A DNA stretch of 30,667 nt from CAYYJV01 sp964486395 (GTDB lineage: Bacteria > Patescibacteriota > Minisyncoccia > Minisyncoccales > MHMH01): assembly GCA_964486395.1 (NCBI GenBank), contig CAZALP010000001.1:1-30667 (forward strand), read 5' to 3'. A model generated the notes under the pieces. That model was not told where the DNA came from, did not search any database, and saw only the letters and a list, made by a program, of their open reading frames with translations. The position numbers and the translations under genes are program-made. Shown here piece after piece: positions 16,095 to 22,730 of this stretch; the first letter of the stretch is position 1; each line of letters begins with the position of its first letter.

Positions 16095-17618
16095 ATGATG
16101 CAAAAAACCATTTTAATTGGTGGGGAAGCCGGGCTCGGGACGGCTGTCACCTCCCATCTTATCGGAAAAATATTTTGCAGCTTGGGATATTACGTTTTTA
16201 ATTACCGGGATTATCCTTCTTTGATCCGGGGAGGGCATAATTTTAATGTTCTCAGGATTTCTGACAAACCCATTCATTCTCACGAAGAAAAATACGACAT
16301 TATTTTGGCCTTGGACCAAAAAACCGCCGATATTCATGAAAAGGATTTGAATAAAGGCGGTTTTGTTTTTGGAGTTAAAGAGACAGAACCCGTACTTCAA
16401 AAGCTACAAGGCCCCAAGATATTGGCTAATGACGTTTTGATAGGGCTGCTTTTTAAATATTTCGGAGTGGATTTGAAAGTTGTGATGTCCGCAGCCGAAA
16501 AAGAGTTCGGTCAAAAATCGAAATTAATCAAGCAAGCTATCGAGGAGGGCTACGGGCTGACAGACGTAAAGGAAAAGCTGGAAAAAGTCGACAAGGAAAA
16601 ATACTTTATTTCCGGCAACGAAGCCATAGGCATAGGGTCTATTGCCGGGAATGTGGATATACATTTGGCCTATCCCATGACTCCCGCGAGTCCTGTTCTT
16701 CATTTTTTGGCCAAAAATCAGCTGGAAAATAACATTTTGGTTTTTCAGCCGGAGAACGAAATCGCAGTTATCAATGCGGCTTTGGGAGCCTCTTTCACAG
16801 GCGCCAAGGTTCTGGTGGGAACATCGGGCGGAGGCTTTGCTTTAATGACAGAAGCTGTAAGCCTTGCGGGCATGGCGGAATTGCCAATAGTTATTTATTT
16901 AGCCCAGAGGACGGCTCCTTCTACCGGAGTTCCTACTTACACCGCCCAGGGAGATTTAAAATTCGCTTTGAATGCGGGGCACGGCGAATTCGCCAGAATT
17001 GTGGTGGCTCCCGGCGATCCACAGGAAGCCATCATCAGAACCCAGGAGGCCTTTTATTTAACCTGCAAATACAGGACGCCAGCAATTATTTTGGGCGACA
17101 AACATTTGGGGGAATCAAATTACACTTTTGACGAACTTAAAAAATCTCAATTAGCGGGTGTTTCTCACCCGGTGGACAGGGCCAACAGTTATGAACATTC
17201 AGAAAATGGCCACACCGTGGAAGACGCAGAAAGCGTAGCCAGAGGTCAGGAAAAAAGATTGAGCAAGATGCCGTTGATTGAAAAAGAAATTCAGAAGCTA
17301 AATCCCGTTGCTGTTTACGGTAAGGGTAATAATTTAATTGTCAGTCACGGCTCGACAAAGGGAGCCATCCTGGACGCCTTACCTGAACTTCCGGACTTCA
17401 GATTTTTACAAATTTCCTATTTGAGCCCGTTTCCCCGGGAGCAGGTTTCCGATGAAATCAAAAAGTCACAAAAAGTGATTTTGGTGGAAAATTCAGCCAC
17501 GGGCGCTTTGGCCGACTTCATCGCCGAGCAAACCGGTTTAATCATAAAAAACAAAGTTTTAAAGTATGATGGCCGACCCTTCACCCCCGATTATCTTATA
17601 AAAAACATTGTAATATAA
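16095..17618 (+). CDS. 2-oxoacid:acceptor oxidoreductase, fused gamma-alpha subunit (KorA-type)
   Basis: One subunit of a CoA-dependent 2-oxoacid:ferredoxin oxidoreductase (pyruvate, 2-ketoglutarate or related). Seen: an N-terminal gamma domain (about residues 1-170) with LIGGEAGLGTAVTSHLIGK and YPSLIRGGHNFNVLRIS. Then comes the alpha (pyrimidine-binding) domain from GNEAIGIGSIAGNVDIHLAYPMTPAS through FQPENEIAVINAALGASF and GTSGGGFALMTEAVSLAGMAELP. A transketolase-C-like domain forms the end (about 390-507). At 507 residues it is at the short end for gamma-alpha fusions. The beta subunit follows 39 bases later. No ferredoxin-like delta subunit is encoded nearby. The substrate cannot be assigned from sequence alone, so no symbol is given. 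Confidence 0.9.
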   Translation: MMQKTILIGGEAGLGTAVTSHLIGKIFCSLGYYVFNYRDYPSLIRGGHNFNVLRISDKPIHSHEEKYDIILALDQKTADIHEKDLNKGGFVFGVKETEPVLQKLQGPKILANDVLIGLLFKYFGVDLKVVMSAAEKEFGQKSKLIKQAIEEGYGLTDVKEKLEKVDKEKYFISGNEAIGIGSIAGNVDIHLAYPMTPASPVLHFLAKNQLENNILVFQPENEIAVINAALGASFTGAKVLVGTSGGGFALMTEAVSLAGMAELPIVIYLAQRTAPSTGVPTYTAQGDLKFALNAGHGEFARIVVAPGDPQEAIIRTQEAFYLTCKYRTPAIILGDKHLGESNYTFDELKKSQLAGVSHPVDRANSYEHSENGHTVEDAESVARGQEKRLSKMPLIEKEIQKLNPVAVYGKGNNLIVSHGSTKGAILDALPELPDFRFLQISYLSPFPREQVSDEIKKSQKVILVENSATGALADFIAEQTGLIIKNKVLKYDGRPFTPDYLIKNIVI

Positions 17619-17636
17619 TTTTGCCGATCGGTAAAA
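17619..17636. repeat. Intergenic palindrome between oxidoreductase subunits
   Basis: TTTT-G-CCGATCGG-T-AAAA is an 18-base near-perfect palindrome (one G:T pair) starting directly after the alpha-subunit stop codon. There is no T-tract terminator on the + strand. It could be an operator, an mRNA-processing hairpin or a chance palindrome. Confidence 0.4.
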
Positions 17637-17657
17637 AAGTATTATAAGGGAATTTTT

Positions 17658-18515
17658 ATGGATTTAGAAAAACTTAAAACAAACGAAATAATTACCTGGT
17701 GTCCGGGTTGCTTGAATTTCGGCATTTTGCAGGCCGTAAAAGAAGCTATTGCCGAGCTGAATATCGCCGGCAGCACAGCCATGGTTACGGGCATCGGCTG
17801 CCACGCCAAAATTTACGACTATCTCAATTTGAAAGGATTTTACGGCATTCACGGCAGAGTATTGCCTATAGCTTTCGGCATTAAACTGGGCAATCCCGAC
17901 CTGAAAGTCATTGGTTTTGGCGGTGATGGTGATACTTATGCCGAAGGCATGGAGCATTTCGTTCATAACTGCCGTTACAATGCCGATATAACCATGATGG
18001 TGCACAATAATCAGGTTTTTTCTCTGACCACCGGGCAGTTTACTCCCACTACGGAAAAAGGATTTAAGGACGGTTCCAGTCCCCTAGGCCTGGCAGAAAG
18101 TCCCATAAATCCGCTTGTTTTGGCAATGGAAGCGGGAGCCACTTTTGTGGCCAGGGCTTATGCCCTGGAGGTTTCTCATTTGAAAGATTTGATGAAGCGG
18201 GCCATAAATCATAAAGGATTTTCCTTTATTGACATTTTGCAGCCGTGCATCGTTTATCATAAATACTCCGTTTCTTATTTGAACAAAAATGTTTACAAGC
18301 TTGACAATACTCACGACGCGAGTAATTTTAATAAAGCTTTGGAAAAAGCGAGAGAATGGGACTATTCTTATGAAAAAGACACTAAAGTTCCCATTGGTCT
18401 TTTTTACGAAACTAAGAGGCCTGCTTTTGAATCCCAATGGCCGCAATTGAAAAGACCCTGGTATAATATAAAGAGAGAAGTCAATTGGCATAATGTTATC
18501 AATAAATTTAAATAA
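17658..18515 (+). CDS. 2-oxoacid:acceptor oxidoreductase, beta subunit (TPP-binding, KorB-type)
   Basis: The thiamine-diphosphate subunit that decarboxylates the 2-oxoacid and passes electrons to an iron-sulfur cluster. Seen: WCPGCLNFGIL at residues 14-24 (two cluster cysteines), GIGCHAKIYDYL (third Cys), HGRVLPIAFGIKL, and the TPP/Mg motif GDGDTYAEGMEHFVHNCRYNADITMMVHNNQVFSLTTGQ in pieces at about residues 90-129. DILQPCIVYHKY carries a further Cys near residue 196. The 285 residues match the two-subunit KorAB type. The start at ATG 17658 has a weak AAGGGA six bases upstream. The end overlaps the next gene by 23 bases, indicating tight coupling to the YvcK/GlmR-like gene. The electron acceptor is presumably a separately encoded ferredoxin. 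Confidence 0.92.
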   Translation: MDLEKLKTNEIITWCPGCLNFGILQAVKEAIAELNIAGSTAMVTGIGCHAKIYDYLNLKGFYGIHGRVLPIAFGIKLGNPDLKVIGFGGDGDTYAEGMEHFVHNCRYNADITMMVHNNQVFSLTTGQFTPTTEKGFKDGSSPLGLAESPINPLVLAMEAGATFVARAYALEVSHLKDLMKRAINHKGFSFIDILQPCIVYHKYSVSYLNKNVYKLDNTHDASNFNKALEKAREWDYSYEKDTKVPIGLFYETKRPAFESQWPQLKRPWYNIKREVNWHNVINKFK

Positions 18516-19470
18516 AAAAATCGTTTGTCTGGGCGGGGGAAATGCCATGCCGAAAGCCGTGCTTGAGGGATTGAAAAATTATCCTCTGCAGATTTCGGTA
18601 ATTTCGGCCATGCTTGATTCGGGGGGATCTGCCGGGCGGGAGAGAGATTATTTCAAAACTAAAGTGTCTTTTGGCGATTTCCGCCGGGCAGCTTTGGCTT
18701 TATCCGGTGCGCCCCCGGAGAAAAAAGAAATACTGGCTTCTCGCCTCAAGGACGGTCCCCTGGAGAATCACGTTTTAGCCAATCTTTATTGTTCTTCTTT
18801 TGTAACGGCTGCCAACAATTTTGAGCAATCTATGGAAGAGCTGGAAGAAGAAATTAAAGAAGATTTGGAAATTCTGCCCAGGCATGAGCTTTTGCCGGCC
18901 ACTCTTGACGACGCCACCCTTTGCGTAGAATTGGACAACGGGCAAATTATTAAAGGAGAGGGTAATATAGACGTTCCCAAGCATGACGGCAAAATAGGAA
19001 TAAAGAGGATATTTTTGGAGCCCGAAGCCAAAGCATACCCAAAAGCCCTGGCCGAAATTAAAAAAGCAGATTTAATAGTTATCGGCCCGGGGGATTTGTT
19101 TTCTTCCCTGATCCAGATTTTATTAGTCCGAGGAATCCCCGAAGCTATTAAGAAAAGCAAAGCCACAAAAGTCTATATCTGCAATTTAATGACCAAAAAC
19201 GGCGAAACTAACAATTTCTCGGTTTTGAATTTCGCCGGAGAGATTGAAAAATTGTTGGCAGACAGATTGGACTTCGTAATTTACAATAATTCTTTTCCCA
19301 GAAAAGAGATAATCGAAAAATATAAAAAAGATCATCCTCAATTTCTGGAACCGGTTCCCTTCGACCAAGCTTCTTTGCCCTCTAATTTCATAGGCCTGGA
19401 TTTATTGAGACCCGGCCTTCTGGAGCACGACCCTCAAAAAATATCCGATATTCTAATTTCCATAATATGA
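18493..19470 (+). CDS. YvcK/GlmR (CofD-like) family protein
   Basis: Belongs to the CofD/YvcK superfamily. Seen: the nucleotide-binding VCLGGGNAMPKAVLEGL (about residues 11-27), AMLDSGGSAGRERDYF in place of the usual DDGGSSGRLR, and VSFGDFRRAALALSG matching the GDLRN block. Also seen are NFEQSMEELEEEI, LPATLDDATLCVELDNG, VIGPGDLFSSLIQILLV and CNLMTKNGETNNFSV, which matches the NLMTQPGET motif. In Bacillus subtilis YvcK (GlmR) binds UDP-GlcNAc and affects GlmS and cell-wall synthesis; that role is established there, not here. The 325 residues are typical. The start at 18493 lies inside the beta-subunit gene (23-base overlap), and the end overlaps the GlmU-like gene by ATGA, placing it in a tight operon near glmS. 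A true CofD (F420 synthesis) is less likely. Confidence 0.85.
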   Translation: MLSINLNKKIVCLGGGNAMPKAVLEGLKNYPLQISVISAMLDSGGSAGRERDYFKTKVSFGDFRRAALALSGAPPEKKEILASRLKDGPLENHVLANLYCSSFVTAANNFEQSMEELEEEIKEDLEILPRHELLPATLDDATLCVELDNGQIIKGEGNIDVPKHDGKIGIKRIFLEPEAKAYPKALAEIKKADLIVIGPGDLFSSLIQILLVRGIPEAIKKSKATKVYICNLMTKNGETNNFSVLNFAGEIEKLLADRLDFVIYNNSFPRKEIIEKYKKDHPQFLEPVPFDQASLPSNFIGLDLLRPGLLEHDPQKISDILISII

Positions 19471-20687
19471 TTTCCCAAGTTGTAATTTTGGCTGCGGGTG
19501 AAAGTTCCCGCTTTTGGCCGCTGAATTACCGGCATAAGGCTCTTTTTAAAATAATGGGTAGGCCTTTGATTTGGTATACGCTGGATGGCTTCAAAAAGGC
19601 AGGGATTAAGGAAGCTGTTATCGTTCAGGGGCCCCAAAAAGAAATCCAGCAGGGATTGAAAAACTATGTTTTTCCCAACTTAAAGTTGAATTACGTCATC
19701 CAAAAAAAACCCAAGGGAATGGGCGATGCTCTGTTTCAGGCTAAAAATTCACTAAAAGACAGGTTCTTTGTTGCGCATGCTCATCGTTTGGATGCCCCAG
19801 AGTATATCAAGCCTTTGAAATCGGAAAAAGCCTCCTTGGTTTTGTTTGCGGTAAAAACAGCCACCCCCTACCTTTACGGAGTTTTAGAATTCCAGGGGAA
19901 CAAAGTGAAGAGAATCGTTGAACAGCCAAAAAAGGGAAAGGAGCCTTCCGATTGGGGGGTGAGAGGATTTTATCTTTTGTCCAAAGATTTCTTCGATTAT
20001 TACACAAAAGTGAGAGGGGGGCGCTACGACTTTGAAAAGACTCTTAATTTATTAATTAAATACAAGGGAGCCAAACTGGTGAAGACCAATAAAGAGGAAT
20101 TAAATTTGAAATACCCTTGGCATTTGTTTTCCGTCTCTCAGTATCTGATGCAGAATTACTTGAAATCAAAGATTTCCAAGTCCGCTGCCGTTGCTAAAGA
20201 CGCTGTGATTAAGGGGCCAGTATACATTGGAGAAAGAGTCAAGGTTTTCGAAGGAGCTGTAATCAAAGGCCCTTGCTATATCGGAGACGACTGCATGATA
20301 GGAAGCAATTCTATAGTCAGAGATAATACCAATCTGGAAAAGAATGTTTTAATCGGAGCTTTGAGCGAAGTGACCCGCTCCATTTTTCAGGAAGGCGCTC
20401 ATTGTCACTCCGGATATTTCGGAGACTCGGTTTTCGGAGAAAATTGCCGATTGGGAGCGGGAACCGTAACAGCCAACGTCAAATTGGACAGGGGAGAGAT
20501 AAAATCTACCGGTTTGAGTTCTCTGGGAGCAATCGCGGGAAAAAATACCAACATAGGAATCAATGCTTCTTTGATGCCAGGCGTTTTGATCGGATCAAAT
20601 TGCACAGTTGGTCCGGGTTCAGTAGTTTTTGATAATGTTAAAGATAATCAAGTGCACTTTACCAAATTCCAGACCTTGACCCGGTAG
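19467..20687 (+). CDS. GlmU-like sugar nucleotidyltransferase with left-handed beta-helix acyltransferase domain
   Basis: N-terminal nucleotidyltransferase fold (about residues 1-230) with QVVILAAGESSRFWPL and HKALFKIMGRPLI. C-terminal hexapeptide-repeat helix (about 235-400) with VYIGERVKVFEGAVIKGPCYIG, HCHSGYFGDSVFG and LGAGTVTANVKLDRGEIK, close to the GlmU acetyltransferase pattern (GAGTxxxN). The layout matches archaeal-type GlmU or glucose-1-phosphate uridylyltransferases. Deviations: the GxGTRM nucleotide loop reads GESSRF, and the strand that normally ends in the metal-binding Gly-Asp reads FFVAHAHRLDAP, so uridylyl transfer may be altered or lost. The start overlaps the YvcK-like gene (ATGA), and the stop codon lies inside inverted-repeat copy B. 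Proximity to glmS and the GlmR-like gene favours a UDP-GlcNAc role. Confidence 0.78.
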   Translation: MISQVVILAAGESSRFWPLNYRHKALFKIMGRPLIWYTLDGFKKAGIKEAVIVQGPQKEIQQGLKNYVFPNLKLNYVIQKKPKGMGDALFQAKNSLKDRFFVAHAHRLDAPEYIKPLKSEKASLVLFAVKTATPYLYGVLEFQGNKVKRIVEQPKKGKEPSDWGVRGFYLLSKDFFDYYTKVRGGRYDFEKTLNLLIKYKGAKLVKTNKEELNLKYPWHLFSVSQYLMQNYLKSKISKSAAVAKDAVIKGPVYIGERVKVFEGAVIKGPCYIGDDCMIGSNSIVRDNTNLEKNVLIGALSEVTRSIFQEGAHCHSGYFGDSVFGENCRLGAGTVTANVKLDRGEIKSTGLSSLGAIAGKNTNIGINASLMPGVLIGSNCTVGPGSVVFDNVKDNQVHFTKFQTLTR

Positions 20688-20754
20688 TGAAATTTTAACA
20701 GGATTTCCGAAACGGAAATTTTATCCACGACGTGGGTCAAAATTCTACCACCGG
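20681..20754. repeat. CCGGTAG-ended inverted repeat, copy B
   Basis: Outer arms CCGGTAGTGAAATTTT and AAAATTCTACCACCGG match those of copy A (1572-1638). The centre is different: a perfect hairpin ATTTCCG, AAA, CGGAAAT (20703-20719) and a second CCACG-A-CGTGG (20725-20735). TTGACCC (20677-20683) can also pair with GGGTCAA (20734-20740), so two folds compete. The TAG of the left arm is the stop codon of the GlmU-like gene. Confidence 0.75.
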
Positions 20755-20755
20755 A

Positions 20756-20785
20756 TTGATAAAAAAAGAGATAATCTGATAAGAT
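20756..20785 (+). promoter_or_regulatory. Promoter of the 69-residue protein gene
   Basis: TTGATA (20756-20761), an 18-base spacer, TAAGAT (20780-20785). It starts one base after inverted-repeat copy B. A short leader with the strong ribosome site AAAGGAGGTG (20801-20810) follows. Confidence 0.5.
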
Positions 20786-20814
20786 GTAATATCGTTAACA
20801 AAAGGAGGTGTCGA

Positions 20815-21024
20815 ATGCTTATCATTGAAAAGAATTCCACGTGGTTGGGCAAAGGGGCGATTGTTCCGACGAAAAAAGAACTTGAGGTGATTATTCATGC
20901 TCTTATAGAAGAGTATGACCAAGTAGTCCGCAGCGGTGGAAATCGTTACGGACCGATGGATCATCTCGAAATGAAAGCTTTAATAGAAGAATTACAAAAA
21001 TACAAGACAGAAAGGGGCTTATAG
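20815..21024 (+). CDS. Small uncharacterised helical protein, 69 aa
   Basis: I do not recognise a family. The 69-residue product has a short N-terminal strand-like part (MLIIEKNSTWLGKGAIVPT), then two charged amphipathic helices (KKELEVIIHALIEEYDQVV and LEMKALIEELQKYKTE in pieces) joined by a Gly/Asn-rich turn (SGGNRYGPMDH). There is no membrane segment, signal peptide or cysteine. It is a convincing gene because it has its own promoter, a near-perfect Shine-Dalgarno (AAAGGAGGTG, four bases before ATG) and an immediate rho-independent terminator. Most neighbours lack any clear ribosome site, so it is probably translated strongly. It lies between the GlmU-like gene and tsaC but is transcriptionally independent of both. 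A small regulatory or nucleic-acid-associated protein is possible but not shown. Confidence 0.75.
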   Translation: MLIIEKNSTWLGKGAIVPTKKELEVIIHALIEEYDQVVRSGGNRYGPMDHLEMKALIEELQKYKTERGL

Positions 21025-21040
21025 TCCCCTTTTCGTTTTT
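21011..21040 (+). terminator. Rho-independent terminator of the 69-residue gene
   Basis: Stem AAAGGGG (21011-21017) / CCCCTTT (21026-21032), then TCGTTTTT. The stop codon TAG (21022-21024) lies in the loop. Confidence 0.8.
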
Positions 21041-21065
21041 AGGAAATAGGTTAGAGTAAAATAAT

Positions 21066-21611
21066 ATGGAGATTATAAAGCCCAATCTTGGGAAGGCGGC
21101 AATGGCGATAAAAGAGGGGAAGGTTTTGGTTTGTCCCACGGATACAGTTTACGGGCTGATTTGTGATGCCGGAAATAAAAAGGCCCTTGAAAGACTGTAT
21201 AAGATAAAAAAAAGATCCAGAAAAAAACCGATTCCCATTTTCGTCGGAAGCATTAGGATGGCAAAAAAGCTGGCTCGCATCAGCGGGGAGCAGGAGGAAT
21301 TTTTAAGGAAAGTCTGGCCAGGCAAAATGACAGTGGTTTTGGAAAGAAAGAAAGGAGGGACCGTTGGTTTGAGGGTGCCCAATTACGCTTTTGTGTTGAA
21401 TTTGATCGGGAGGGTCAACCGTCCCCTGACAGGCACTTCCGCCAATATTTCCGGCCAGCCGGCCTCGACGAAAGTTAAAGAAGTCCGGGAACAATTTAAT
21501 AATCGGAGGCCTCAACCTGATCTGATTATTGATGCTGGCAATTTGCCTCCTTCCAAGCCGTCTACTGTAATTGATTTAACCATATGGCCGCCAAAAATAT
21601 TAAGAAATTAA
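21066..21611 (+). CDS. tsaC: L-threonylcarbamoyladenylate synthase (TsaC/YrdC/Sua5 family)
   Basis: Makes threonylcarbamoyl-AMP from threonine, bicarbonate and ATP, the first step of t6A37 modification of ANN-decoding tRNAs. Seen: the YrdC fold with VLVCPTDTVYGLICDAGN, RLYKIKKRSRKKPIPIFV (basic nucleotide-binding patch), VWPGKMTVVLERK, VGLRVPNYAF and LTGTSANISGQPAS. At 181 residues it is the short TsaC form without the C-terminal Sua5 domain. tsaD, which acts next in the pathway, follows 12 bases later. TsaB and TsaE are not in this window. No Shine-Dalgarno is evident; the ATG lies close behind an AT-rich TAAAATAAT stretch that may act as a -10. Confidence 0.94.
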   Translation: MEIIKPNLGKAAMAIKEGKVLVCPTDTVYGLICDAGNKKALERLYKIKKRSRKKPIPIFVGSIRMAKKLARISGEQEEFLRKVWPGKMTVVLERKKGGTVGLRVPNYAFVLNLIGRVNRPLTGTSANISGQPASTKVKEVREQFNNRRPQPDLIIDAGNLPPSKPSTVIDLTIWPPKILRN

Positions 21612-21623
21612 AACGTTAGTTTT

Positions 21624-22634
21624 ATGCGTATTTTAGGTATAGATACTTCCTGCGACGATACAGCCGTTGCTTTATTAAAGGTTGGCAATTCGAAGTTCGA
21701 AATTTTGAGCAACATTGTTTCGTCACAAGTAAAAATCCATCAAAAATATGGCGGAGTTTACCCTTTTTTAGCCAAAAGAGAACATCAGAAGAATTTGCCC
21801 ATAGTTTTGAAAAGCGCCATTAAAGGATACAAATTTTCCAACATTGACTTGATTGGAGTGACGGTAGGGCCTGGCTTGGAGCCATGTCTTTGGCAGGGAA
21901 TAAATTTCGCTAAAGAAATTGCAAGAAAACACAAAAAGCCGTTAATCCCCGTAAATCACATCGAAGCCCACATTCTCGCTAATTTCATTAATCGCAGTTC
22001 AACCGCGATTAAATTTCCGGCGGTGGCTTTAGTGGTAAGCGGCGGGCACACGCAGTTAGTTTTAATAAAGAAGATTGGTCAATATAAACTGATTGGCGAG
22101 ACGAGAGATGATGCGGCAGGGGAATGTTTTGATAAGGTAGCTAGAATTCTCGACTTGGGATACCCTGGCGGTCCCGCTATTGCCGCTCAGGCAGCAAAAT
22201 TTAAAAAGGACAAAAACTATACAGGTGTAGAATTATTGTACTCTTTGCCGAGACCGATGATTAAGCAGAAAAATTACGATTTCAGTTTCTCCGGGCTCAA
22301 AACTGCGGTATTATATAAAGTGAAGGAAAAGAAATACAACAAAAAAGCTATGGCAGCTGAAGTTCAACAGGCAATTATTGATGTTTTAATTTATAAAACA
22401 TTGAAAGCCGTCAAAGATTACAAGGTGAAATCAGTACTTCTTGGGGGAGGTGTGGCCGCCAATGACGAATTAAGGAAGCAATTCCGAAAAAAGACCAAAA
22501 TTTTTGTTCCCCCTAAAAACTTATGCACAGACAATGCAGCCATGGTGGCGGCAACCTGCTATTTCCACAGAAAAGAAAGAAAGAAATTAGAAGGCATTAA
22601 GGCCGACGCCAACTTTAGAATTAAAAATTTATAA
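21624..22634 (+). CDS. tsaD: tRNA N6-adenosine threonylcarbamoyltransferase TsaD
   Basis: Transfers the threonylcarbamoyl group to A37 of tRNA, completing t6A. It has the ASKHA fold with Fe or other metal. Seen: GIDTSCDDTAVAL (residues 5-17), the metal-binding NHIEAH with His112 and His116, LVVSGGHTQLVLI, DDAAGECFDKVARILDLGYPGGP, FSFSGLKTAV, LLGGGVAANDELR and the metal-binding Asp in CTDNAAMVA. At 336 residues it is normal. Oddity: directly after HILANF, where most homologues have a short loop, a near-palindromic 25-base stretch encodes INRSSTAIK, an apparent small in-frame insert. It is coupled to tsaC. Confidence 0.96.
   Translation: MRILGIDTSCDDTAVALLKVGNSKFEILSNIVSSQVKIHQKYGGVYPFLAKREHQKNLPIVLKSAIKGYKFSNIDLIGVTVGPGLEPCLWQGINFAKEIARKHKKPLIPVNHIEAHILANFINRSSTAIKFPAVALVVSGGHTQLVLIKKIGQYKLIGETRDDAAGECFDKVARILDLGYPGGPAIAAQAAKFKKDKNYTGVELLYSLPRPMIKQKNYDFSFSGLKTAVLYKVKEKKYNKKAMAAEVQQAIIDVLIYKTLKAVKDYKVKSVLLGGGVAANDELRKQFRKKTKIFVPPKNLCTDNAAMVAATCYFHRKERKKLEGIKADANFRIKNL
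21988..22012. repeat. Near-perfect palindrome inside tsaD
   Basis: TTAATCGC (21988-21995) pairs perfectly with GCGATTAA (22005-22012). Inside, GTT-C-AAC pairs again, with a single A:C mismatch between the two stems. It is translated in a variable loop after the metal-binding His motif. Confidence 0.75.
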
Positions 22635-22703
22635 AATTTTAGGTTCCCCTCGTGTTGGAAATTATTCAAAACCTCGGGGAGTTGCCCGAAGGCCGCAAGA
22701 GGA

Positions 22704-22720
22704 ATCCGTCTGCGGCGGAT
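22704..22720. repeat. GC-rich hairpin upstream of the MFS gene
   Basis: ATCCGTC, loop TGC, GGCGGAT (one T:G pair), ten bases before the MFS start codon, in a 96-base gap of mixed GC-rich sequence (CCCGAAGGCCGC). It could mask the MFS ribosome site or be a remnant of a palindromic element; no T-tract follows. Confidence 0.5.
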
Positions 22721-22730
22721 AAAAGAAGGT

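Noticed and set aside
17155..17171. CGGGTG-TTTCT-CACCCG hairpin in the oxidoreductase alpha gene
   Set aside because: A 6-bp stem only; without a second copy or evidence of an insert it could be chance.
20722..20730. TTATCCACG resembling a DnaA box
   Set aside because: Single occurrence, one mismatch, located in the arm of an inverted repeat; no cluster of boxes or AT-rich unwinding element nearby.
20837..20846. TTCCACGTGG inside the 69-residue gene as a possible parS half-site
   Set aside because: About 10 of 16 consensus positions match, and the outer parts do not form the palindrome.
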